This document shows, piece by piece, positions 13,578 to 19,360 of a stretch of 31,539 bases of DNA. Under the pieces are notes generated by a model that made no database searches, was not told the origin of the DNA, and saw only the letters and a list, made by a program, of their open reading frames with translations. Source of the DNA: a virus; IMG/VR virus record IMGVR_UViG_3300021964_000297, positions 1 to 31,539 of that record; one strand, given 5' to 3'. Positions within the stretch are counted from its first letter, which is position 1. Each line of letters opens with the position of its first letter. The translations under genes and the position numbers were made by a program.

Positions 13578-13588
13578 TTACAATGTAA
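13578..13588. promoter_or_regulatory. TTACAATGTAA palindrome, copy 4
   Basis: Intergenic, 7 bases after the Gp88-like stop, followed by GTGAAAGGAAAAG and the ATG at 13605. This copy plus downstream bases is nearly the same as copy 1 (CTGAAAG). Confidence 0.6.
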
Positions 13589-13604
13589 GTGAAAGGAAAA
13601 GATA

Positions 13605-13802
13605 ATGGCTTTCCATAAGTACTACACCAAAGTGGAATACTCTAAGCGTCCCGATGGACGTTGGAACAAATGGCAGCAATGGTCCGCTGCTAACTTGTAC
13701 GACTGGGACTTTAGTTCCCATGAGGATGATATCCTTGCACTATGGGTAAGCATATACTATCCCAAGTGGGTGTTAGTGGACGTTGTAGATAGGAAAGGAT
13801 AA
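13605..13802 (+). CDS. Small aromatic-rich unknown protein
   Basis: 65 residues with nine Trp/Tyr in the first half (MAFHKYYTKVEYSKRPDGRW, then WQQWSAANLYDWDF) and a hydrophobic end (ALWVSIYYPKWVLVDVVDR). It could be a small membrane-associated or protein-binding factor, but no clear transmembrane helix is present. AAAGGAAAAG is 5-6 bases before the ATG. No family is known to me. Confidence 0.55.
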   Translation: MAFHKYYTKVEYSKRPDGRWNKWQQWSAANLYDWDFSSHEDDILALWVSIYYPKWVLVDVVDRKG

Positions 13803-13806
13803 GATA

Positions 13807-13974
13807 ATGATGACTGATATGGAACACGATGTTCATGTACGAATAAAGAAATGGTATCGAAGTATTGATGATGAGTACTTCGATTATAAACCTTGGCATC
13901 ATTTGTATGACGAGGAACGTCGTATGGTTGCTGAGATGTATTGGGAAACTAAACTAAAGGACAAGTCATGTTAA
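13807..13974 (+). CDS. Small unknown protein overlapping the ParB-like gene
   Basis: 55 residues (MMTDMEHDVHVRIKKWYRSI at the N-terminus), rich in Asp, Glu, Tyr and His. It starts four bases after the previous stop with AAAGGATAAGATA before it, and its last seven bases overlap the start of the ParB-like gene. It is too short for function prediction. The tight packing and ribosome binding site support it. Confidence 0.5.
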   Translation: MMTDMEHDVHVRIKKWYRSIDDEYFDYKPWHHLYDEERRMVAEMYWETKLKDKSC

Positions 13975-14759
13975 ACTTCTTTAAAAAGACAGCAAAGAAC
14001 TTGCAAGTATCTAATAAAATTTACAAAGTAAATCCAAGTGATGACTTGTATCATGCTTTACAAGGTGTTCACGGTAATCGTGACATAAACTATGTCAACG
14101 TGGACAGATTGAAAAAGTCTGTCGAACGTAACGATATACTGCGTCTGCGTCCTATTGTAGTGAGAGAAGATGGTGACTCTCTTGTCATTGTTGATGGACA
14201 ACATCGATACGAGGTAGCGAAGCAGTTGGGCAAACCTTTTTACATTATGATTGATGATAGCTACAATGACATGAATCTCATCAACATGAACACACACCAG
14301 CGAAACTGGACGTTGGCAGACTTTGCAAACTACTGGTCACAACGTCCTGAGACAGCAGACGTATACAATATCTACAAGAAATACAAAGAAGAATACACCG
14401 TGTCTCATAGTATTCTTATTGCAATCTTTAATAAAACATCTAGCTATAAAACTGGTAGCTGGAATTTCAAAGAGGGTAAGTTAAGATATGATTCCTTTAA
14501 CGATGAGTATGTTAAAGATAGACTATCCAAGATCAAACGGATGCAAAGGTGTGCAACCAATCCTACCTTTGCACACAATGTTATTGGCAAGCAACAGTTT
14601 CATGGTGCTTTGCTTGAAGCATTAGAGAACAGTACGTTTGACTTTGAAAAGTTTCTTGACAATCTTAAACGGTCACGTCATAAGTTTAACTACCTTGCAA
14701 ACGTGAGTGACTACAAGAAAGAAATCTTTCGCATTGAAAAGAAAAAGGCAAAGGAGTAA
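13968..14759 (+). CDS. ParB-like (ParB/Srx fold) nuclease-domain protein
   Basis: 263 residues. The N-terminal domain has a ParB-type pattern: NVDRLKKSVERNDILRLRPI, VVREDGDSLVIVDGQHRYEV with the GxHR motif at 77-80, then AKQLGKPFYIMID. Phage proteins with this domain act variously as DNA-binding factors, CTPases or DNA-modifying enzymes. The C-terminal two thirds are helical and basic (SKIKRMQRCATNP, DFEKFLDNLKRSRHKF) and lack the ParB helix-turn-helix I would recognise. The start overlaps the previous gene and AAAGGACAAGTC is just ahead. The mid-protein motif NMNTHQRNWTLADFANYW is characteristic of phage members in which a ParB domain is joined to a helical region. Confidence 0.7.
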   Translation: MLNFFKKTAKNLQVSNKIYKVNPSDDLYHALQGVHGNRDINYVNVDRLKKSVERNDILRLRPIVVREDGDSLVIVDGQHRYEVAKQLGKPFYIMIDDSYNDMNLINMNTHQRNWTLADFANYWSQRPETADVYNIYKKYKEEYTVSHSILIAIFNKTSSYKTGSWNFKEGKLRYDSFNDEYVKDRLSKIKRMQRCATNPTFAHNVIGKQQFHGALLEALENSTFDFEKFLDNLKRSRHKFNYLANVSDYKKEIFRIEKKKAKE

Positions 14760-14764
14760 GACTG

Positions 14765-14986
14765 ATGAGAGTTGGACCACAAACTATTTTTGGAGTGTCA
14801 CAAGTAAAGTTGATGCAGAAGACTGTTCCTTCAGCGTCAGAGGCGGGTTACTTTCACACCGTTTCTGTCGTTGCTGTTGATGAGGAAGGTAACGAACGAG
14901 AGATTGCTACCCTCTACAAAGATGGCTACGGAGAGGAGAGTCGTATCCAGTTATCCACAGACTACACTGGTGTAGTAGATGGCTAA
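14765..14986 (+). CDS. Small unknown protein
   Basis: 73 residues, mainly beta and Gly/Asp/Glu-rich (VSVVAVDEEGNEREIATLYK), with no recognised motif. A strong AAGGAGTAAGACTG site overlaps the end of the ParB-like gene. The last codons overlap the start of a small membrane protein gene, and the palindrome TACACTGGTGTA lies within its final codons. Confidence 0.55.
   Translation: MRVGPQTIFGVSQVKLMQKTVPSASEAGYFHTVSVVAVDEEGNEREIATLYKDGYGEESRIQLSTDYTGVVDG
14963..14974. promoter_or_regulatory. TACACTGGTGTA near-palindrome, copy 2
   Basis: TACAC and GTGTA arms around TG, inside the last codons of the 73-residue gene and five bases before the next ATG. It continues GTAG, as in the copy at 17244. 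Confidence 0.4.
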
Positions 14987-15143
14987 CTTTATGTTGCTCG
15001 TTGGTGTGGTGTGTGCTGTCGCAGGTATTGATGGCACATACCACAACGAGTCAGTGCTAGAGCATTGGCTTTCAGTTTGTGTTCTATTGTATGGTATGAT
15101 ACTTATGCTATGCAGTTATTATGTGAGGAAACTTAAAAGATGA
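14979..15143 (+). CDS. 54-residue membrane protein with two hydrophobic segments
   Basis: The ATG overlaps the end of the preceding gene. The protein begins MANFMLLVGVVCAVAGIDGT (hydrophobic segment about 3-17), has a short polar part with HNESVLEH, a second hydrophobic segment about 31-47 (LSVCVLLYGMILMLCSYY), and a basic end RKLKR. This is a typical layout for a tiny two-pass inner membrane protein. Its stop overlaps the next start (ATGA). Holin or membrane-perturbing early factors are possible roles, but a position far from any recognised lysis enzyme argues against naming it a holin. Confidence 0.6.
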   Translation: MANFMLLVGVVCAVAGIDGTYHNESVLEHWLSVCVLLYGMILMLCSYYVRKLKR

Positions 15144-15298
15144 TGACATTCTTTGAATGGTGTGACGAATTGGAACGTAGGTATAATCGTATGCCAAGAT
15201 GGTACTTCGATCCAATGACATGCAAGTCAAAGTATGAAGAGTACTGTGACACATGGAGAGAGAAGCATGGTATGTCGTATGACAACGCGCAAGGATAA
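15140..15298 (+). CDS. Small unknown protein
   Basis: 52 residues, MMTFFEWCDELERRYNRMPR then WYFDPMTCKSKYEEYCDTW, rich in aromatic and charged residues with three Cys. It starts with ATGATG overlapping the previous stop; GAGGAAACTTAAAAG precedes it. The last 20 bases overlap the next gene. No family is recognised. Confidence 0.5.
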   Translation: MMTFFEWCDELERRYNRMPRWYFDPMTCKSKYEEYCDTWREKHGMSYDNAQG

Positions 15299-15458
15299 TA
15301 ATGTAGTACCTGTCGAAGAGTTTTGGCAGCGTAAGGTGGATAGAATGCGTACACTCTATGACTATAGAAGAATAAGCAAGGATGAATATGTCGAAGGACT
15401 TGTTCGTCTTGGCTTTCAGATGAAAGACATTATTGAATCGTTAGAGGAGGATGACTGA
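15279..15458 (+). CDS. Small helical unknown protein
   Basis: 59 residues from the ATG at 15279 (MTTRKDNNVVPVEEFWQRKV...). It has a helical, charged C-terminal half (RRISKDEYVEGLVRLGFQMK) and an acidic end EEDD. The stop TGA shares a base with the next start (TGATG). The ribosome binding site is weak (AGAGAGAAG), so a later start is possible. Confidence 0.5.
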   Translation: MTTRKDNNVVPVEEFWQRKVDRMRTLYDYRRISKDEYVEGLVRLGFQMKDIIESLEEDD

Positions 15459-15952
15459 TGAATATCTTTTACTTACACAACAACCCAGAAATTTGTGCAG
15501 CATATCATTGCGACAAGCATGTTGTCAAGATGATTCTTGAGTATGCACAACTACTATCAACTGCACACCATGAACTTGATGGCGTGCCAGCAATCGAATG
15601 CTACAAGTCAACGCACAAGAATCACCCGTCAGCAATGTGGGCAAGACAAAGTGTACATCACTACCGTTGGTTGTATAGACTGTTATCTAACACTTGTCGT
15701 GAGTACACAAAAAGATACAGAAAAATACATGCAACAGAAAGAAAAGGAATTGTTTGTAATCTAATGCAACTACCATACGAGTTACGAGAAGAGGGTTGGA
15801 TTGACCCGCCGCAGTGTATGCCTGACGAATACAAAAGTATCAATGTTATCAAGGCGTACCGTGACTATTACATTGGAGACAAAGGAAGGTTTGCTACATG
15901 GAAAAATGGATCGCCATCATGGTGGCAACAACAGTCTTGTCAGGTTGTCTAA
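15458..15952 (+). CDS. Conserved phage protein of the 'CDKHVVKM' type
   Basis: 164 residues. The signature YHCDKHVVKMILEYAQLLST at 16-35, THKNHPSAMWARQS at 52-65, and IDPPQCMPDEYK plus AYRDYYIGDKGRFATWKNG near the C-terminus are strongly conserved in a family of phage and some bacterial proteins that I recognise from sequence, but for which I know no proven function. Conserved His, Asp, Lys, Trp and Arg residues suggest an enzyme. A very good GAGGAGG lies before the ATG. The lipoprotein gene starts within its last 55 bases in another frame. Confidence 0.65.
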   Translation: MNIFYLHNNPEICAAYHCDKHVVKMILEYAQLLSTAHHELDGVPAIECYKSTHKNHPSAMWARQSVHHYRWLYRLLSNTCREYTKRYRKIHATERKGIVCNLMQLPYELREEGWIDPPQCMPDEYKSINVIKAYRDYYIGDKGRFATWKNGSPSWWQQQSCQVV

Positions 15953-16053
15953 CACCTGCTATGTTACTTACTTCTAGTGTACATAGTGTGTTGAATTACA
16001 CACAACTAGAAGATGTAAAGAAAAGACTTGACAACATAGAAAAGAAAGAATAA
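15898..16053 (+). CDS. 51-residue predicted lipoprotein nested in the end of the preceding gene
   Basis: The ATG at 15898 follows GGAAGG by 8 bases. The protein begins MEKWIAIMVATTVLSGC: Lys3, a hydrophobic core and lipobox LSGC with Cys17, so it should be exported and lipid-anchored by host Lgt and signal peptidase II. Mature residues 17-51 are short, with a polar helical end (LEDVKKRLDNIEKKE). Of the first 51 codons, 17 overlap the preceding gene in a different frame. It may be an outer-membrane lipoprotein of the Rz1-spanin kind, a superinfection-exclusion lipoprotein, or neither. No Rz-like partner is seen beside it, and Pro content is too low for a typical Rz1. Confidence 0.65.
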   Translation: MEKWIAIMVATTVLSGCLTPAMLLTSSVHSVLNYTQLEDVKKRLDNIEKKE

Positions 16054-16082
16054 CAATATAAGACAGTTGTTATTCTTATATT
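16048..16082 (+). promoter_or_regulatory. Two mutually exclusive hairpins after the lipoprotein gene
   Basis: GAATAACAA (16048-16056) pairs with TTGTTATTC (16067-16075), nine bp around TATAAGACAG. Alternatively AATATAAG (16055-16062) pairs with CTTATATT (16075-16082), eight bp. Both use overlapping bases and cannot coexist. The first hairpin overlaps the stop codon. There is no T tract, so this is not a standard terminator; it may influence expression of the downstream gene. Confidence 0.4.
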
Positions 16083-16107
16083 AAAGTAACCAAGTACAAG
16101 GAGTTAT

Positions 16108-17007
16108 ATGATGTTGGAACATCTTACGACAAAGAACGACCGTGAAATTTTCTTTCCTGTTTTTGAACAGGATGTTGTTGGTATCATCAGCGGTCTTGTC
16201 CCTGACAACTACAAGATGCTGACCAAGGGTGATGGCTGGACCGATCAAGACACGTGTCTGTCCATCGTCAAGTCTAACTACCGTGTCGTTGAGAACGAGG
16301 AAGTTCTCATACCTTTGCAAGAACAGATGGTAAACCACTTCGACCCATCAGTGTTGGAGGATGTACAGATCAAAGATCATGTCACCAAAGGCGGTGCAGT
16401 CTGCTATGCAGAGTACATTCTACCTAAGATGAAACGTACTGTTGAAACTAAAACAGGACACAGTACTGACATTGGGTTGCGGTACATTATGAAGAATACC
16501 TTCGATGGTTCTTCTTCTGTTGTCTTCTATGGTGGAGTAATTGATTTCTTCTGTACCAATGGACAGATTGGTGGACAGTTTGATGTAGCACGTAAGCGAC
16601 ACACCAAGAACTTCCAAGTCGATGGGTTTATTCAGGCATTCGATGACAGCATCGAGCGTCACAAACACATCGTCAATCAGTATCAAGAGTGGGCAGACAC
16701 TCGCATCTATGACAGTCGTAAGGTTATGAACCTGTTCCGTTCACTCACCACTGGTACGGTGGACGATCCTAAAAAGCGTAATGGATTGTCTGATCGTCTG
16801 TTCGCACAGTACATGGATGAGGTACAGACACGTGGCAAGAATGTCTTCTCCGTTGTGTCAGCTATGACACACTACGCCAGCCACGGTGATGATGGTCGCT
16901 TCGACTTGACTAAGGCAGGTGATAATGGTACACTGTTCAAGCGTCAAGAGCAGGTAAGCAAGTGGCTTGGCAGCAAGGTGTTTGCTGACTATCTTGAAGT
17001 AGCATAA
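16108..17007 (+). CDS. DUF932-like phage protein
   Basis: 299 residues (or 298 from the second ATG at 16111, whose AAGGAG spacing of 7 is better). It resembles phage and plasmid DUF932-type proteins: an N-terminal region with GWTDQDTCLSIVKSNYRVV, SVVFYGGVIDFFCTNGQIGG in the middle, and a helical, charged C-terminal half (DRLFAQYMDEVQTRGKNVFS). I recall these as abundant early or middle proteins of phages that lack a proven function; links to DNA repair or recombination have been suggested. It has its own strong ribosome binding site and follows the alternating hairpin region. Confidence 0.6.
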   Translation: MMLEHLTTKNDREIFFPVFEQDVVGIISGLVPDNYKMLTKGDGWTDQDTCLSIVKSNYRVVENEEVLIPLQEQMVNHFDPSVLEDVQIKDHVTKGGAVCYAEYILPKMKRTVETKTGHSTDIGLRYIMKNTFDGSSSVVFYGGVIDFFCTNGQIGGQFDVARKRHTKNFQVDGFIQAFDDSIERHKHIVNQYQEWADTRIYDSRKVMNLFRSLTTGTVDDPKKRNGLSDRLFAQYMDEVQTRGKNVFSVVSAMTHYASHGDDGRFDLTKAGDNGTLFKRQEQVSKWLGSKVFADYLEVA

Positions 17008-17030
17008 CAACAAATAGAAAGGATACTGTT

Positions 17031-17219
17031 ATGGTTTACAATTACAAAGACCACAGAGACATTCCAAACTATATGCGTGCATACCTCATGGATGTTGTGG
17101 ACGCAGACTATCTGGAAGAGGTAGACATTGAGGATATCAATGACTTTCTAAACGGTCTTGAAGAATGGGAAGATGACTACGACGTTGAAGTTCCTTCCTA
17201 CTTAAACCACATCCACTAG
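17031..17219 (+). CDS. Small very acidic protein
   Basis: 62 residues with a run of acidic segments: MDVVDADYLEEVDIEDINDF and LEEWEDDYDVEVP. Net charge is strongly negative, like DNA-mimic or inhibitor proteins of phages. No family is recognised. GAAAGGA stands 9 bases before the ATG. It might be an anti-defence or host-enzyme inhibitor, but that is speculation from composition and size. Confidence 0.55.
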   Translation: MVYNYKDHRDIPNYMRAYLMDVVDADYLEEVDIEDINDFLNGLEEWEDDYDVEVPSYLNHIH

Positions 17220-17231
17220 ATTGTTGTAATG

Positions 17232-17267
17232 GGGCAGGTCTGCTACACCAGTGTAGTAGGCTTGCCC
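17232..17267 (+). promoter_or_regulatory. 17-bp hairpin with TACACCAGTGTA core
   Basis: The 36 bases from GGGCAGGTC to GCTTGCCC fold on themselves over 17 positions, including three G-T pairs, with only the central CCAG unpaired. The tip is TACACCAGTGTA (copy 3 of that palindrome). It lies between the acidic gene and the start at 17301 and is related to the hairpin at 17756. No T tract follows. Confidence 0.6.
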
Positions 17268-17300
17268 TTCACAACTTATCAATATCAATGGAGTAGAAAA

Positions 17301-17564
17301 ATGAAAGTGATCGTAACGGAAGTTGAGAATGAAGGCCTTGAATCTTTGATGGGTCAGCGAGTTACACTGTTTTGCGGTGCATACATTTACACCGGCAAAT
17401 TAGTTGGTGTTAATCAGACCTGTGTAAAACTAGAAAACGCTGGTATTGTGTACGATACCGGTCCTTTTACAGACAAGGAGTGGGCAGACTATCAACCACT
17501 ACCAAATGATTGGTATATAGCCACGCAGAGTATTGAGTCGTTTGGCATACTAAAATGTTCATAA
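17301..17564 (+). CDS. Small predicted beta-barrel protein upstream of the hexamer array
   Basis: 87 residues from the ATG at 17301 (TGGAGTAGAAAA before it). The pattern is Sm-like: RVTLFCGAYIYTGKLVGVNQ, CVKLENAGIVYDTG, then WADYQPLPNDWYIATQSIES. A small five-stranded barrel with 'YTG' and 'NDWYI...SIESFG' is seen in short phage proteins I recall, with unknown role. The TAA stop is followed in the same frame by CTC GTA AAT ATG and then the (GGTCTN)25 array, so suppression of one stop would append a Gly-Leu tail. The upstream open frame back to 17229 would read through a hairpin and is not used. Confidence 0.6.
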   Translation: MKVIVTEVENEGLESLMGQRVTLFCGAYIYTGKLVGVNQTCVKLENAGIVYDTGPFTDKEWADYQPLPNDWYIATQSIESFGILKCS

Positions 17565-17573
17565 CTCGTAAAT

Positions 17574-17738
17574 ATGTGTCTAGGTCTAGGTCTAGGTCTA
17601 GGTCTGGGTCTTGGTCTTGGTCTGAGTCTTGGGCTGGGTCTTGGTCTTGGTCTAGGTCTGGGTCTAGGTCTGGGTCTTGGTCTAGGTCTGGGTCTTGGTC
17701 TAGGTCTTGGTCTAGGTCTGTGTCTACATGACAATTGA
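17574..17738 (+). other. In-frame (Gly-Leu)n extension frame over the hexamer array
   Basis: The frame of the preceding gene stays open after its single TAA: CTC GTA AAT, ATG at 17574, Cys-Leu, 23 units of Gly-Leu (one Ser-Leu), Cys-Leu, His-Asp-Asn, TGA. No ribosome binding site precedes 17574. It may be made by stop readthrough (TAA followed by C) or reinitiation, or may be untranslated. Almost all unit differences fall in the third base of the Leu codon. Confidence 0.35.
17577..17726. repeat. Hexanucleotide tandem array, 25 units of GGTCTN
   Basis: 150 bp without interruption: TGTCTA, 23 units of GGTCT(A/G/T), TGTCTA. Only two internal units deviate elsewhere (AGTCTT at 17625 and GGGCTG at 17631). 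The sixth base is never C. The two TGTCTA ends make it symmetrical. The strand shows GG every six bases, so a two-layer G-quadruplex is possible. The array ends three bases before the palindrome TGACAATT-G-AATTGTCA. Confidence 0.95.
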
Positions 17739-17745
17739 ATTGTCA
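17729..17745. other. 8-bp-arm palindrome ending the hexamer array
   Basis: TGACAATT, G, AATTGTCA: perfect inverted repeat of 17 bp just right of the array. It could be a protein-binding site or a small cruciform. Confidence 0.6.
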
Positions 17746-17755
17746 AACCATAAAT

Positions 17756-17780
17756 GGGACAGGTTTAGTAGGCTTGTCCC
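17756..17780 (+). promoter_or_regulatory. Second GGGACAGG...CTTGTCCC hairpin
   Basis: Eight base pairs (one G-T) with a nine-base loop TTTAGTAGG. It shares CAGGT, AGTAGGCTTG and CCC with the hairpin at 17232-17267, so they appear to be copies of one element on either side of the small gene and array. It is 28 bases before the MazG-like start. Confidence 0.6.
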
Positions 17781-17807
17781 TACATTACTTACCATAGGAT
17801 TTTGTAT

Positions 17808-18125
17808 ATGAACTTGAATGAATACCAAAATAAAGCACACTCAACTGCTGTCTATCCAAAGGAGAAAGCCTTTGAGTATCTAGCTACTGGCCTTGCATCT
17901 GAAGCAGGAGAGGTTGCATCACTTGTATCTAAGTGGATCAGAGGTGATGGTAAAGCATTACCAATAACTGACATGAAGAAAGAACTGGGTGATGTACTGT
18001 GGTTTGTATCAGAGATGGCATACATGGTTGGTACAAATCTTTCAGAGGTAGCAGAACTAAACGTCAAGAAATTACAGGACAGACAGAAAAGAAATACTCT
18101 AAAGGGTAGTGGCAATAACAGGTAA
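17808..18125 (+). CDS. MazG-like nucleotide pyrophosphohydrolase
   Basis: 105 residues. The all-alpha NTP-PPase signature is present: GLASEAGEVASLVSKWIRG (Glu32, Glu35) and MKKELGDVLWFVSEMAY (Glu59, Asp62), the E-x2-E / E-x2-D metal ligands. MazG-like enzymes cleave (d)NTPs to (d)NMP and pyrophosphate; phage copies adjust the dNTP pool or act on alarmones. A single-domain size of about 105 residues is normal for phages. TAGGA lies 9 bases ahead of the ATG. It starts a nucleotide module with the deaminase and ThyX. Confidence 0.8.
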   Translation: MNLNEYQNKAHSTAVYPKEKAFEYLATGLASEAGEVASLVSKWIRGDGKALPITDMKKELGDVLWFVSEMAYMVGTNLSEVAELNVKKLQDRQKRNTLKGSGNNR

Positions 18126-18141
18126 CATAAATGAGGCGAGC

Positions 18142-18333
18142 ATGAAACTGTACACGAGTGACAAAGACTTTGACCTATTGCATCAGGCAGTGGACAAAGC
18201 AAGAAAGAATGCAAGGGAAGTAAAAGTACCTAGACAATCTATTCTAAATGTACTAATGGATCATGCACACTTTATCACTGCACTCAAACAACATGGAGAG
18301 AACATTGAGTATCCGAATGGAAAAGGCGATTGA
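18142..18333 (+). CDS. Small unknown protein before the deaminase
   Basis: 63 residues, MKLYTSDKDFDLLHQAVDKA then KVPRQSILNVLMDHAHFITA; helical and charged, with no motif recognised. GAGG is directly ahead of the ATG. It overlaps the deaminase gene by 17 bases, which suggests coupled translation. Confidence 0.5.
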   Translation: MKLYTSDKDFDLLHQAVDKARKNAREVKVPRQSILNVLMDHAHFITALKQHGENIEYPNGKGD

Positions 18334-18715
18334 TCTACTTGCCAGAGTGGCAGAAGATATCACTGATCCAGTTCGTTGCTATCGTCTTGCGGCAGGTGTA
18401 TGGTATAAGAATAATCTTGTAGGTCTTGGTGTTAATTCATACAAGACTGATCCGTTTCAAGCCAAGTATGGCAAGCATGAACATGCCATACACCTGCACG
18501 CAGAGGTAGCTGCAATCAAGAACGCAGTACGTACAGTAGGTGATGACCTGTCTAAGTGTACGATGTTTGTTGTACGTGTGAAGAGAGAACATGAACGTAC
18601 AAACAAATTCAAAACAACTCTTGCAAAGCCATGTAAGGGATGTTATAGATGCATCGTAGAGTTTGGTTTATGTAAAGTTTATTATACAACAGAGAAAGGA
18701 GTGGTACAGTTATGA
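18317..18715 (+). CDS. Zinc-dependent deoxycytidylate/cytidine deaminase-like enzyme
   Basis: 132 residues from the ATG at 18317 (start uncertain; in-frame ATGs upstream at 18263 and 18293 have no better site). The deaminase core is clear: HLHAEVAAIKNA with His61 and Glu63 (HAE) and KPCKGCYRC with Cys106 and Cys109 (PC-x2-C), the zinc ligands. Deamination of dCMP to dUMP would feed the ThyX encoded downstream; a free cytidine or deoxycytidine substrate is also possible. The TA-rich insertion KREHERTNKFKTTLAKP before the Cys motif is not in short cytidine deaminases. The stop overlaps the next ATG (ATGA). Confidence 0.75.
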   Translation: MEKAIDLLARVAEDITDPVRCYRLAAGVWYKNNLVGLGVNSYKTDPFQAKYGKHEHAIHLHAEVAAIKNAVRTVGDDLSKCTMFVVRVKREHERTNKFKTTLAKPCKGCYRCIVEFGLCKVYYTTEKGVVQL

Positions 18716-19023
18716 TCAAAGGTAGCTTTAAGATTGAAGACATTGGTGTGCAACTAGAGATGCATAACGATGGTCTGTATGTTGCCTTCTATCTTGATGC
18801 AGACTATGGTGTAAAACCAATCAAGAAAATTTCTATTGATGATCTTGCTCTCGACTATGTAGATAACACAAAGCAGATGTTCAAAGAAGAAGACATTGAC
18901 TATCTGTGCTTTGAACTTGGATGTACAATCCATATGTTAGAAACAAAGAGTAAGTCATTCAAACCAAAACTTAAAAAGGTATTGAAAGAGTATCCTGACT
19001 TTGGATTTACGGACAGCTTCTAA
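18712..19023 (+). CDS. Unknown small protein of the nucleotide module
   Basis: 103 residues, acidic in the centre (IDDLALDYVDNTKQMFKEED) and basic in the last third (KSKSFKPKLKKVLKEYP). A mixed beta/alpha start (FKIEDIGVQLEMHNDGLYVA). Coupled to the deaminase through an ATGA overlap, with AAAGGAGTGG before the ATG. No family is recognised. Confidence 0.55.
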   Translation: MIKGSFKIEDIGVQLEMHNDGLYVAFYLDADYGVKPIKKISIDDLALDYVDNTKQMFKEEDIDYLCFELGCTIHMLETKSKSFKPKLKKVLKEYPDFGFTDSF

Positions 19024-19024
19024 C

Positions 19025-19360
19025 ATGATGGTACTACTACATGATCTGAAAAACTTTCTCAAAGAAATATCAATAACAGAAATAAAACATCTTGATCCAG
19101 TAAGAGTACGTATCTATATTCAGGGTTTGATTGACAGCGAGGAAAGAAGAATGACAAACTACAAGACAGGAGTTATGCCTAGTTTAGTTAAAGAATTAAA
19201 TGATTTACTAGATTTAGTAAATGATATTGAAGCTGATCGGGACGAATGGAAGGTAAAGTATAATGACTCGACGGGTAAACTACAGCGTGACGATCTGTTT
19301 GATATTGCAAAAGGTATATCGAATATACGAGACAGAATTGTTAAGGAGTTTCTAACATGA
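19025..19360 (+). CDS. Unknown helical protein
   Basis: 111 residues from the ATG at 19025. Helical and coiled-coil-like in the second half (LVKELNDLLDLVNDIEADRD). The start has a weak ribosome binding site (GGACAG); a TTG at 19001 would extend it by eight residues into the previous gene. It ends ATGA into the next coiled-coil gene. No family is recognised. Confidence 0.5.
   Translation: MMVLLHDLKNFLKEISITEIKHLDPVRVRIYIQGLIDSEERRMTNYKTGVMPSLVKELNDLLDLVNDIEADRDEWKVKYNDSTGKLQRDDLFDIAKGISNIRDRIVKEFLT

Noticed and set aside
10777-13588. TTACAATGTAA copies as sigma70 -10 boxes (TACAAT)
   Set aside because: No -35-like hexamer with proper spacing is present at all copies; the copy in the first gene is inside the coding region.
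17577-17726. CRISPR-like or diversity-generating repeat
   Set aside because: Units are six bases with no spacers, and no reverse transcriptase or cas gene is in the window.
17492-17746. Minus-strand (Arg-Pro)n open frame
   Set aside because: Translation of the hexamer array on the other strand; starts at TTG, no ribosome binding site, opposite to all genes around it, and runs over the end of a real gene. Kept only as a comparison for codon-position changes.
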